64,000 nucleotides of DNA, from the NCBI RefSeq assembly GCF_036231945.1, contig NZ_CP109599.1:7157501-7221500 (forward strand), read 5' to 3'. Source of the stretch: Streptomyces sp. NBC_01429. GTDB lineage: Bacteria; Actinomycetota; Actinomycetes; Streptomycetales; Streptomycetaceae. Below, one piece after another: positions 42,635 through 51,776 of this stretch (position 1 is the first letter of the stretch; every line of letters begins with the position of its first letter). The position numbers were made by a program, and so were the translations under genes. Below the pieces are notes generated by a model that saw only the letters and a list, made by a program, of their open reading frames with translations, did no database searches and was not told the origin of the DNA.

Positions 42635-44380
42635 CTACGGTACGGGGGCCACGGGCGCGGTACGGCGCACGAGCAGCGCCAGCGTGCGGTGGCCCTCGGC
42701 CTCGGCGGCGGCGACGCGTTCGGCGGGCAGGGCGCGCTGCCACCACTCGCCCGAGGCCACCTCGAAGGCGTCGCGCAGCTCGACCAGGGAGAGCGCGAGC
42801 CGGTCACGGGACCGTCCGGCCTCCCCGGCCCACCCCGTACCCTCGGCCGCACTCCCGGCCGCCGCCCGCACCGCCGCGCCGCGCGCCGCCGTGACCTCGG
42901 CGAGCGCCCGGTCGATCCGGTCCGTGGCCCGGCGGTTGGTGACCAGCACGCAGCAGGCCAGTCCCACCGCCGCGCCGACCAGTGTGTCCACCATGCGGTC
43001 GTGGACCAGTGTGCCCGCCGGCAGATGGCCGCCGAACTCGGTGAGCAGCAGCGCCATCGGTGTGACGCACACCGAACCCAGCCAGTAGTTACGGGTGATG
43101 AGCGCCTCCGCGCCGATCTGGAAGGCCAGCGCGAGCAGCACCATCGCGAGATGCCCGGTGCGGATCAGGGGCAGCAGCGCGAGGAAGAGGACCAGCCCGA
43201 GGACATTGCCGAGAACGCGCTGAACGGCCCGCTGCCAGGAGAGTGTGGTGTTGGCCTGGTAGAGGGAGGCCGCGGTGACCACCGCCCAGTAGGGGTGGCC
43301 GACCCCGGCGGCCAGCGAGACCCAGCCCGCGAGCGCGCACCCGGCGGCCACCCGCGCGCCGACCGGCAGCAGCGGGGACCCCGGCCGCAGCCGGTCCCGT
43401 ACGGCCCGGATGCCCCGGGGGCCGTCCGGCGCGGGCCGGCGCGGCTCCCACAGCGCCCGGCGTTCGGCGCCGACCCCGGCGACCTCCCGGCTCTCCCCGG
43501 GCGTCAGCGCGACGGCGGGCAGGGCCCGGCCCCGGCGCAGCGCGCGGGCCAGGGAGGCGCACCGGTCCGCCTCGCCCGGGTGCGGGGCTTCCGCGGCGAG
43601 GGCCGACTCCGCGTGGACGAGCAGCCGGTCGAGCCCGGCCCGCTCCGTACCGCGGCCCCGGTCCGTACCGTCGCCCGGGACCAGGAAGAGCGTGTGCCAC
43701 GCGGCGTTGACCGCGCCGGCCGCCGCCCGGCGGGCCGGCAACACCTCGGCCCCCTGGGCCCGCCACAGCGCCGCCGACGCCTCCAGCGCCCGGGCGACGG
43801 CGGCCCGTTCGGGCCCGTGCGGCCGGAACAGACCGGGCGCCATGCAGATGAGCCAGGCCACCGCCCCGCCACCGACCGCCAGGGCGAGATGGAACGGAAC
43901 GTCGGCGAGGCGCTGGGGCACGAAGAAGGCGGAGGACGAGATGAACGTCAGGATCAGATTGCCCGGCGGCCCGATCCCGGTCGCGTCGCAGACCGTCTTG
44001 TGCGCGGCCGCCACCAGCGCGGCGAGCGCCACCAGCAGCGCGGGCGAGGAGACCGTCGCCGCGCAGACCAGCGCGACCCCGAGGCTCGCCACCATCCCGA
44101 GGACCACCAGGGCCAGGGAGCGGGCCCGCGCCGTGTACGGCCTGCCGTGCGCGTAGAGGGCGCACATCGCGCCCGCCGAGGTGTAGAGGACGAGATCGAG
44201 ACGGCCCAGCGCCAGCAGGGTCAGATCGGGTACGGCGAGCGCGCCCGCCGCGCTCAGCGCGGGCTTGTGCCAGAGGTCGACCGGCCGCCGCAGCCGGACG
44301 GTGCTCCGGATCGGGAGCGCGGCCGGACGGGGACGCTGACGCTGACGCGGCGTCGTACCGCGGGTGGTGTGCTTGCCCAT
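42635..44380 (-). CDS. FUSC-family (fusaric-acid-resistance-like) membrane transporter
   Basis: A 581-residue protein with two blocks of about five hydrophobic helices (residues about 35-175 and 360-490) separated by a soluble helical region. This is the FUSC/YccS-type duplication. The second block contains WAVVTAASLYQANTTLSWQRAVQRVLGNVLGLVL, the FUSC signature pattern. The family includes aromatic acid and fusaric acid exporters; substrate here is unknown. The N-terminus is Arg/Thr/Gln-rich. The gene precedes a MarR gene and is divergent from the SPW gene. Confidence 0.85.
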   Translation of the reverse strand: MGKHTTRGTTPRQRQRPRPAALPIRSTVRLRRPVDLWHKPALSAAGALAVPDLTLLALGRLDLVLYTSAGAMCALYAHGRPYTARARSLALVVLGMVASLGVALVCAATVSSPALLVALAALVAAAHKTVCDATGIGPPGNLILTFISSSAFFVPQRLADVPFHLALAVGGGAVAWLICMAPGLFRPHGPERAAVARALEASAALWRAQGAEVLPARRAAAGAVNAAWHTLFLVPGDGTDRGRGTERAGLDRLLVHAESALAAEAPHPGEADRCASLARALRRGRALPAVALTPGESREVAGVGAERRALWEPRRPAPDGPRGIRAVRDRLRPGSPLLPVGARVAAGCALAGWVSLAAGVGHPYWAVVTAASLYQANTTLSWQRAVQRVLGNVLGLVLFLALLPLIRTGHLAMVLLALAFQIGAEALITRNYWLGSVCVTPMALLLTEFGGHLPAGTLVHDRMVDTLVGAAVGLACCVLVTNRRATDRIDRALAEVTAARGAAVRAAAGSAAEGTGWAGEAGRSRDRLALSLVELRDAFEVASGEWWQRALPAERVAAAEAEGHRTLALLVRRTAPVAPVP

Positions 44381-44488
44381 CCCAAAAGATTAGCAGGTGT
44401 TTTACACGTGAAATATTAATGTCGGTGCATGCGATATGTACGAGAATCGACCTACACAAAACATAAAAAAGCGCGCAGAATGGAACGT

Positions 44489-44509
44489 GGCACGGCTCGG
44501 TGCCGTGCC
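44489..44509. promoter_or_regulatory. hairpin in the 5' region of the SPW gene
   Basis: GGCACGG (44489-44495), a 7-base loop, CCGTGCC (44503-44509), 40 bp before the SPW start and just after an AT-rich patch (44381-44470) that must carry the divergent promoters. It could be an operator or a leader hairpin. Confidence 0.4.
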
Positions 44510-44549
44510 GCACGGTCGGTGACTTGCGTGAAAGAAGGAGGCGAGTCGT

Positions 44550-45017
44550 ATGGCCGACGTCTCACACCACAGGGAGACGGGACAGGATCTGTCCAGCCAT
44601 CCCGACGTTCCCGAGATGCGCGAGCGCTACGCCCGCATGGTCGGTGGCGGACGCGGACTGACGGCGATGGCGGGACCGGTCTTCCTCGTCGGTCTGTTCT
44701 GCGCCCTGTCGCCCTGGATCATCCACTTCACCAGCAGCCAGCCCGCGCTGGCGACGCACAACCTGATCATGGGGGTCGCGCTCGCCGTCCTGGCGCTCGG
44801 TCTCTCCTTCGCACCGGGGAGGATGACCGGTCTGAGCCCGGCCATCTGCGCCATGGGTATCTGGATGATCGTGGCTCCCTGGATCGTGGGGAGCGGCCCC
44901 GACAAGGGCATCATCTGGACCAACGCCGTCATCGGCGGCCTCACCTTCCTGCTGGGTCTGGCATGTGCGGGCATGGCGATGCGCAACAGCCGAAGGAGCG
45001 TGAGACGAGCGGCATGA
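44550..45017 (+). CDS. SPW-repeat membrane protein
   Basis: A 155-residue protein. After a hydrophilic N-terminus there are four hydrophobic segments with two SPW-type repeats: FCALSPWIIHFTSSQPA and WMIVAPWIVGSGPD. The first retains S-P-W and the second has A-P-W. The family is common in Streptomyces and Bradyrhizobium, with no known function. GAAGGAGG is well placed before the ATG. A strong terminator lies at 45089-45119. Confidence 0.85.
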   Translation: MADVSHHRETGQDLSSHPDVPEMRERYARMVGGGRGLTAMAGPVFLVGLFCALSPWIIHFTSSQPALATHNLIMGVALAVLALGLSFAPGRMTGLSPAICAMGIWMIVAPWIVGSGPDKGIIWTNAVIGGLTFLLGLACAGMAMRNSRRSVRRAA

Positions 45018-45088
45018 CGCGGACGGGATGAACCGGGGGAGCAGACCACGAACCGGGGGGACTGGAACGGGGGAGAAGCCGAAGTCAC

Positions 45089-45119
45089 CGGGCGGGCCCG
45101 CCCTTTGCGGGCCCGCCCG
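45089..45119 (+). terminator. strong hairpin after the SPW gene
   Basis: A perfect 13-bp GC-rich stem (45089-45101 and 45107-45119, arm CGGGCGGGCCCGC) with a 5-base loop, 71 bp beyond the SPW stop. Confidence 0.8.
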
Positions 45120-45485
45120 CGCGCGTACCGCGCGTCCTCGCCGGCCGGCCGGGCCCGGGGGTGGAGACCTGCGGACGGAACTGATGTACGGTGCCTGCCA
45201 TGGGACCGTACGTAAACCACCGTGCAGCGGAGCCGCCCTTCAGCGGCCCCCACGGTGTGTGCGCGCCCCGCGGCCAGAGCTTCCTGCGCCGCCGCGGCCG
45301 GGTGGGTTCTCCCCCGGCCCGTCTCTGTCGCTGACCCGCGATATCTCGCCGAGCGCCGCCGGGCCCCTCGCCGGGCTCCGGCCGCCCCGTCGGCACCCGC
45401 TCCACGCCCCTCCCTCACTCCGGCCCGCCCCGGGCCGCCCGCCCGCGTCCGCGCCCCGCCCGGACCCGTTCACCAGAGGAGATCC
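45120..45485 (+). other. 366-bp intergenic region before the TauD-type gene
   Basis: It holds the inverted repeat at 45184-45213 and a possible -10 TACGGT inside its left arm. A 44-codon open frame (45200-45334, ATG to TGA) has no recognisable product, and GC-rich sequence fills the space up to the dioxygenase start. I cannot support a gene here; the open frame could be a leader peptide. Confidence 0.4.
45184..45213. promoter_or_regulatory. inverted repeat upstream of the TauD-type gene
   Basis: ATGTACGGTGCC (45184-45195), a 6-base spacer and GGGACCGTACGT (45202-45213) pair with two mismatches. The strongest arms are GTACGGT and ACCGTAC. The site overlaps a -10-like TACGGT and lies 270 bp before the dioxygenase start; an operator is likely. 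Confidence 0.5.
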
Positions 45486-46451
45486 GTGACCGTCACCACC
45501 GCATCCGCCGCCACCGCCACGCCCCCCGTCGCCGCCTCCGCCCCCGCCGTGCCGCGCCCGTACCGCATCCCCGCCGACGGTCTGTACGAGGGCCACCGCG
45601 AGCTGCGCCGGCTGCCGGAGGGGTGGCAGGACCGCCCGTACGAGCTGTTCGAGCTGGTCCCGCAGGCCCGCACCATCGGCGCCGAGATACGCGGGCTCGA
45701 CCTCGCGCAGCCGCCCTCGCCCGCCCTGCGCGAGGAGCTCAACCGCGCCCTGCTGGAGTGGAAGGTGCTCTTCTTCCGGGGGCAGCATCTGACCTCCGAG
45801 GCGCAGCGCGCCTTCGCCCGCAACTGGGGCGAGCTGGAGACCAATCCGCTGCTCGCCACGGGCGACGCCCCCGAGGTGGTGCGCTTCGACCGTTCCGCCG
45901 TCCCCAGCTTCGAGAACGTCTGGCACACCGACGTCACGTTCCGCGAGCGGCCGGCGCTCGGCGCGGTGCTGCAACTGCGCGAGGTGCCGCCGTCCGGCGG
46001 CGACACCATGTGGGCCGACATGGCGGCGGCGTACGACAACCTGCCCCAGGACGTGAAGGACCGCATCGACGGCGCGCGCGCCGTGCACGACTTCCTGCCG
46101 GGCTTCGCCCGCTTCGCTCCCGCCGCCCAACTCGCCGCCTTCCAGGACCAGTTCCCGCCGGTCGAGCACCCGGTGGTACGGCGTCACCCGGAGACGGGCC
46201 GGCGGATGCTCTTCGTGAACACGTCCTTCACCACCCACCTCGTGGGATTCGGGCAGGAGGAGAGCGACCGGCTGCTGAGGCTGCTGTTCCAGCAGGCCTA
46301 TGTGCCCGAGTTCCAGGTGCGGTTCCGCTGGCAGGCCGGTGACATCGCCTTCTGGGACAACCGCGCCACCCAGCACTACGCCGTCAACGACTACGGCTCC
46401 CACCGGCGCGTCGCGGAGCGCGTCGCGATCGCGGGCGACCGCCCCTTCTGA
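45486..46451 (+). CDS. TauD/TfdA-family 2-oxoglutarate-dependent dioxygenase
   Basis: A 321-residue Fe(II)/2-oxoglutarate dioxygenase. The metal ligands are H and D in NVWHTDVTF and the distal His in NRATQHYAVNDYG; the C-terminal Arg for 2-oxoglutarate is in HRRVAERVAI. GAEIRGLDLAQPPSPALREELNRALLEWKVLFFRGQ is a classic TauD opening. TauD enzymes release sulfite from taurine, and relatives hydroxylate other substrates. No sulfonate transporter is adjacent, so the substrate is open. The GTG at 45486 has AGAGGA upstream. Confidence 0.9.
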   Translation: MTVTTASAATATPPVAASAPAVPRPYRIPADGLYEGHRELRRLPEGWQDRPYELFELVPQARTIGAEIRGLDLAQPPSPALREELNRALLEWKVLFFRGQHLTSEAQRAFARNWGELETNPLLATGDAPEVVRFDRSAVPSFENVWHTDVTFRERPALGAVLQLREVPPSGGDTMWADMAAAYDNLPQDVKDRIDGARAVHDFLPGFARFAPAAQLAAFQDQFPPVEHPVVRRHPETGRRMLFVNTSFTTHLVGFGQEESDRLLRLLFQQAYVPEFQVRFRWQAGDIAFWDNRATQHYAVNDYGSHRRVAERVAIAGDRPF

Positions 46452-46630
46452 CCCGGCCCGGAGCCGCGCCCGCCGACGTACGACACTGCCGCACAACACC
46501 GCGGTACACGCCGCAGTGCGCACACCGTCGCACCGCACAGGCACACATACACGCACACCGCACACCGACACGTCTCAACCATCGGCACCCGGTACACACC
46601 GACACACCACCCGCACCGGCAGACCAGTGC

Positions 46631-46668
46631 GGCGCCGCCCCCACGACACCGCGCGAGGGGGCGGCGCC
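46631..46668 (+). terminator. hairpin terminator of the TauD-type gene
   Basis: A perfect 12-bp stem (46631-46642 and 46657-46668, arm GGCGCCGCCCCC) with a 14-base loop. It separates the dioxygenase from the aspartate operon. Confidence 0.7.
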
Positions 46669-46727
46669 GCCGGCCGTCACGGCCCTCCGTCACCGGTGAC
46701 CGGCCCCTTCGTATCCCCGCACACCCC

Positions 46728-46757
46728 TTGACAGTGCTCCCCCGGGCGATTCAGGAT
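46728..46757 (+). promoter_or_regulatory. promoter of the aspartate/asparagine operon, predicted leaderless
   Basis: TTGACA (46728-46733), an 18-bp spacer, CAGGAT (46752-46757), and six bases later the GTG at 46764, with no ribosome-binding sequence. The start point should fall at or next to the first codon. Confidence 0.6.
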
Positions 46758-46763
46758 GCCCGG

Positions 46764-47501
46764 GTGAACCTGTCAGACAGCCAGACAGCTGGCGATGCGC
46801 CCAGACGGATCAGCGCCATGGAAGCGGTACTGAATCATCTGCGCGGCGCGATCGAGCGGAGCGAGTACGCGGTGGGGGACAAACTCCCCTCCGAGGCCGA
46901 ACTCTGCCGTCGCCTCGAAGTGAGCAGGCCCGTGCTCCGTGAGGCGCTGCGCGCGTTGCAGACGATGGGGCTGACCGTCTCCCGGACCGGAAAGGGCACC
47001 TTCATCGTGTCCAACGGCCCGGTGGAGGACCCGGTCTTCGGCGACTACACCGCGAGCGACCTCCTGGAGGTCCGCCGGCACGTCGAGATCCCGGTGGCCG
47101 GATACGCGGCCGTGCGCCGTACCCCCGAGGACCTCGATCACCTCGCCCATCTGCTGGAGCGGATGGAGCGGGAGACCGACACCACCGCCTGGGTGGCGAT
47201 GGACACGCTGTTCCACCTCGCCGTCGCCCAGGCGGCCCAGAATCCCGTCTTCCGGCGGGTCATAGAGGAGATCCGCGACGCGCTGGCCCGCCAGTCCGCG
47301 TTCCTCAACGAGCTGGGCGGCCGGCGTGAGCAGTCGAACCAGGAGCACCGCGCGATCGTCGAGGCCCTCGTCGACCGGTCGGAGCAGGACGCGGTGGCGG
47401 CGATGACCCACCACCTCGCCCGCGTCGAGTCGACGCTGACCACCATTGTGCGGACCCCGCACTGTACGAAACCCCCACAAGAAGGCGAATCCCACGCGTG
47501 A
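46764..47501 (+). CDS. GntR/FadR-family regulator of the aspartate operon
   Basis: A 245-residue protein. The GntR winged helix is AVLNHLRGAIERSEYAVGDKLPSEAELCRRLEVSRPVLREALRALQTMGLTVSRTGKGTFIV. An FCD ligand domain follows: DLLEVRRHVEIPVAGYAA, FHLAVAQAAQNPVF, QEHRAIVEALVDRSEQDAVAAMTHHL. The GTG at 46764 immediately follows a promoter. A gapped palindrome CTGTC-A-GACAG sits at 46770-46780 within the first codons. Its 3' end overlaps the permease start (GTGA), so the regulator is the first gene of the operon it presumably controls, with Asp or Asn as candidate effector. Confidence 0.87.
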   Translation: MNLSDSQTAGDAPRRISAMEAVLNHLRGAIERSEYAVGDKLPSEAELCRRLEVSRPVLREALRALQTMGLTVSRTGKGTFIVSNGPVEDPVFGDYTASDLLEVRRHVEIPVAGYAAVRRTPEDLDHLAHLLERMERETDTTAWVAMDTLFHLAVAQAAQNPVFRRVIEEIRDALARQSAFLNELGGRREQSNQEHRAIVEALVDRSEQDAVAAMTHHLARVESTLTTIVRTPHCTKPPQEGESHA

Positions 47502-49006
47502 GCGAGCAACTCCAGCAGGCGGAACAGTACGAGGCGCCACAGCACGGGCAGGACGACGCCCACGTCGACGCCGGTGACGCCGGGTACAGCAAGACCCTGA
47601 AGTCCCGGCACGTCAACATGATCGCCATCGGCGGCGCCATCGGTACCGGGCTCTTCCTCGGTGCCGGCGGCCGGCTCGCCAGCGCCGGCCCCTCCCTGGC
47701 CATCGCGTACGCGGTCTGCGGCATCTTCGCCTTCCTCGTCGTACGCGCTCTCGGCGAGCTGGTCCTGCACCGGCCGTCCTCCGGAGCGTTCGTCTCGTAC
47801 GCCCGCGAGTTCATGGGGGAGAAGGGCGCCTTCGTCGCCGGCTGGATGTACTTCCTGAACTGGGCTACCACCGGAATCGCCGACATCACGGCGGTGGCCA
47901 CCTACACCCACTACTGGGGGATGTTCACCGACGTCCCGCAGTGGGTGATCGCCCTGATCGCGCTCGCGGTCGTGCTGACCGTCAACCTCATCTCCGTGAA
48001 GTTCTTCGGCGAGATGGAGTTCTGGTTCGCGATCATCAAGGTCAGCGCGCTGGTGGTCTTCATGCTGATCGGCATCTTCCTGCTGGTCACCCAGCAGCCG
48101 GTGGACGGCCACAGCCCCGGCCCGTCGCTGATCACGGACAACGGCGGCTTCTTCCCGGCCGGCATGCTCCCGATGCTGCTCGTGGTCCAGGGCGTCGTCT
48201 TCGCGTACGCCTCGGTCGAGCTGGTCGGGGTCACGGCGGGCGAGACCGCCGAGCCCGAGAAGATCATGCCGAAGGCCATCAACTCGATCATGTGGCGTGT
48301 CGCCCTCTTCTACGTCGGCTCGGTCATCCTGCTGACGATGCTGCTGCCGTGGGACAAGTACTCCGCGAGCGAGAGCCCCTTCGTGACCGTGCTGTCGAAC
48401 ATCGGGGTGCCCGCCGCGGGCGGTGTGATGAACCTGGTCGTCCTCACGGCCGCCATGTCGAGCCTCAACTCCGGCCTCTACTCCACCGGTCGCATCCTGC
48501 GCTCCATGGCGATGTCCGGCTCCGCGCCGAAGTTCACCGGCGTGATGAGCCGCAGCCAGGTCCCGTACGGCGGCATCCTGCTCACCTCCTCCATCTGCGT
48601 CCTGGGCGTCGGCCTCAACTTCGTCGTACCGAAGGACGCCTTCGAGATCGTGCTGAACTTCGCGGCGATCGGCATCCTGTCCACCTGGGGCATGATCATG
48701 GTCTGTCACCTCCTCTTCTGGCGGAAGACGCAGCTCGGACGGCTCTCGCGGCCCGGTTACTCGCTGCCCTTCGCGCCGTGGACCCAGATCATCACCCTGC
48801 TCTTCCTCGCCTCGGTGCTCGTCCTGATGTACGCGGACGGCGGCGCCGGCCGCACCACCGTCCTGTCGCTGCCCGTGATCATCGCCGCGCTGGTCGGCGG
48901 CTGGTTCCTGGTACGGGGCCGGGTCGGGGCCATCCGCGAGACGGCCGCGTCGGCACGCACCGGACGCGACGGCACCACCCGCACCACCGATGACACCGAA
49001 AGCTGA
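47498..49006 (+). CDS. ansP: L-asparagine permease (APC family)
   Basis: A 502-residue amino acid permease with twelve hydrophobic segments. Near its start it has KTLKSRHVNMIAIGGAIGTGLFLGAGGRLASAGPSLAIAYAVCG, the conserved APC opening. GELVLHRPSSGAFVSYAREFMGEKGAFVAGWMYFLNWATTGIAD is strongly AnsP-like. It should import asparagine by proton symport. The GTG overlaps the regulator stop, and only 2 bp separate it from the asparaginase gene. Confidence 0.87.
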   Translation: MSEQLQQAEQYEAPQHGQDDAHVDAGDAGYSKTLKSRHVNMIAIGGAIGTGLFLGAGGRLASAGPSLAIAYAVCGIFAFLVVRALGELVLHRPSSGAFVSYAREFMGEKGAFVAGWMYFLNWATTGIADITAVATYTHYWGMFTDVPQWVIALIALAVVLTVNLISVKFFGEMEFWFAIIKVSALVVFMLIGIFLLVTQQPVDGHSPGPSLITDNGGFFPAGMLPMLLVVQGVVFAYASVELVGVTAGETAEPEKIMPKAINSIMWRVALFYVGSVILLTMLLPWDKYSASESPFVTVLSNIGVPAAGGVMNLVVLTAAMSSLNSGLYSTGRILRSMAMSGSAPKFTGVMSRSQVPYGGILLTSSICVLGVGLNFVVPKDAFEIVLNFAAIGILSTWGMIMVCHLLFWRKTQLGRLSRPGYSLPFAPWTQIITLLFLASVLVLMYADGGAGRTTVLSLPVIIAALVGGWFLVRGRVGAIRETAASARTGRDGTTRTTDDTES

Positions 49007-49008
49007 GC

Positions 49009-50049
49009 ATGACCGAGATCATCACCACTCCGCGCCGAACCCCGGGCCCGCCGCCCCCCGTCCGCGAACCGGCCCACGTGCCGCTCGCCCATGTCGTACG
49101 GGGCGGTGTCATCGAGGGCGTCCACCACGGCTCGGTGGTCGTCCTGGCCGCCGACGGCAGTGTCGAGTTCCTGGCCGGGGACATCGAGGCGGCGTTCTAC
49201 CCGCGCTCCGCGCTCAAGCCGCTCCAGGCGGTCGGCCTGCTGCGCGCGGGGCTGCCGCCCCTGGACGACGAGTCACTGGCCCTCGCCGCGGCCAGTCACT
49301 CCGGTGAGGAACGGCATCTGACCACGGCCCGGCGCATCCTGGACGCCGCCGGGCTGACCGAGGACGATCTGCGCAACGTCCCCGACCTGCCCTACGGCGC
49401 CGAGCGGCGCGAGGAGTGGCTGCGGCTGGGCCACGGCCGTACCCGCCTCGCCCAGAACTGCTCGGGCAAGCACGCCGCCATGCTGATGACCGCGCGGGCC
49501 AGGGGATGGCCGCTGGACAGCTACGCCGACGCCGGGCACCCGCTCCAGCAGGCGCTCGCCGCGACCGTCGAGGACCTCACGGGACAGCGCATCGCCCGGG
49601 TGACGGTCGACGGCTGCGGCGCGCCGCTCTACTCCGTCTCCCTGCACGGCCTCACCCGCGCCGTCGCCCGGCTGGCGAGCGCCGCGCCCGGCACCGACGA
49701 GGGCCGGGTCGCGCACGCGATGCGCGCCCACCCGGAGATCGTCTCCGGCACCGGGCGTGACGTCGCCCGGCTGATGCGCGCGGTGCCGGGACTGCTCGCC
49801 AAGGACGGCTTCGAAGGGGTGCAGGTCGCCGCGCTGCCGGACGGCAGGGCCGTCGGTGTGAAGATCGCCGACGGCGGCGACCGCGCCCGGATGCCGGTGA
49901 CGGCGGCGGCCCTCGCCCGGTGCGGGGTCGACCCCGGGATCCTCGCCGAGTTCGCCCGTACGCCGGTCATCGGAGGCGGCGCCGAGGTGGGGAGCCTGCG
50001 GGCGGCGGGCGCGCTGGCTCCCGTATCCGATCCGGAGCCCGCCGCGTAG
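49009..50049 (+). CDS. L-asparaginase, Rhizobium-type (asparaginase_II family)
   Basis: A 346-residue protein of the thermolabile/Rhizobium etli-type asparaginase family. Visible motifs are FYPRSALKPLQAVGLL, LALAAASHSGEERHL, LAQNCSGKHAAML (catalytic Ser-Lys region), VTVDGCGAPLYSVSLHGLTRA and HPEIVSGTGR. It hydrolyses asparagine to aspartate and ammonia in the cytoplasm, feeding the aspartase downstream. The gene begins 2 bp after the permease stop. Its TAG stop (50047-50049) touches the left terminal repeat of a miniature element. Confidence 0.88.
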   Translation: MTEIITTPRRTPGPPPPVREPAHVPLAHVVRGGVIEGVHHGSVVVLAADGSVEFLAGDIEAAFYPRSALKPLQAVGLLRAGLPPLDDESLALAAASHSGEERHLTTARRILDAAGLTEDDLRNVPDLPYGAERREEWLRLGHGRTRLAQNCSGKHAAMLMTARARGWPLDSYADAGHPLQQALAATVEDLTGQRIARVTVDGCGAPLYSVSLHGLTRAVARLASAAPGTDEGRVAHAMRAHPEIVSGTGRDVARLMRAVPGLLAKDGFEGVQVAALPDGRAVGVKIADGGDRARMPVTAAALARCGVDPGILAEFARTPVIGGGAEVGSLRAAGALAPVSDPEPAA

Positions 50050-50208
50050 GGCGTGTTCCGAGTTCTCCCGCGGCGTCGCGGTGTCTGGCACCCGCGTCTC
50101 CGGCGTTGTCGTCACTCGACGACGCTCCGCGTCGCCTCCCTCCTCCGTCTTGGATCCACAGGCACCAGACACCGCTCCTTCCTCCACGGGAGAACTCGGA
50201 ACACGCCC
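50049..50208. mobile_element. miniature inverted-repeat element M3 between the asparaginase and aspartase genes
   Basis: Perfect 22-bp terminal inverted repeats occupy 50049-50070 and 50187-50208 (GGGCGTGTTCCGAGTTCTCC at the outer end). The element is flanked by GTAG and CTGG, each one base from CTAG. The internal blocks GGCGTTGTCGTCA and CTTGGATCCAC followed by ACCAGAC and CGCTCC match M1 closely. No coding capacity is seen. It lies inside an operon, 116 bp before the aspartase start, and its pairing ends could form a long stem in the mRNA. Confidence 0.88.
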
Positions 50209-50324
50209 TGGCCACCCCGCAAGCAGGGGGCGGCGGGGCCGAAAGCCCCGGGCCCGCCGCCCCCGCAGTTCCGTCTCCGCCCGGCCGACCCGTACGTCCC
50301 CACCACACGAAGGACACCTCCGCC

Positions 50325-51734
<1,410 letters not shown>

Positions 51735-51776
51735 GAGAGGGCCGCGCGCGCCGACAGGGCGCGCGCGGCTCCCGGT

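Larger units (their letters stand above)
46452..46763 (+). other. 312-bp intergenic region between the dioxygenase and the aspartate operon
   Basis: From about 46500 to 46625 it is a C/A-rich, CACA-type low-complexity stretch. Then come the hairpin 46631-46668 and the leaderless promoter 46728-46757. No coding sequence is supported. Confidence 0.6.

Noticed and set aside
45200..45334. Small 44-codon frame as a gene
   Set aside because: There is no clear ribosome site and no recognisable product; it is kept only as a possible leader.
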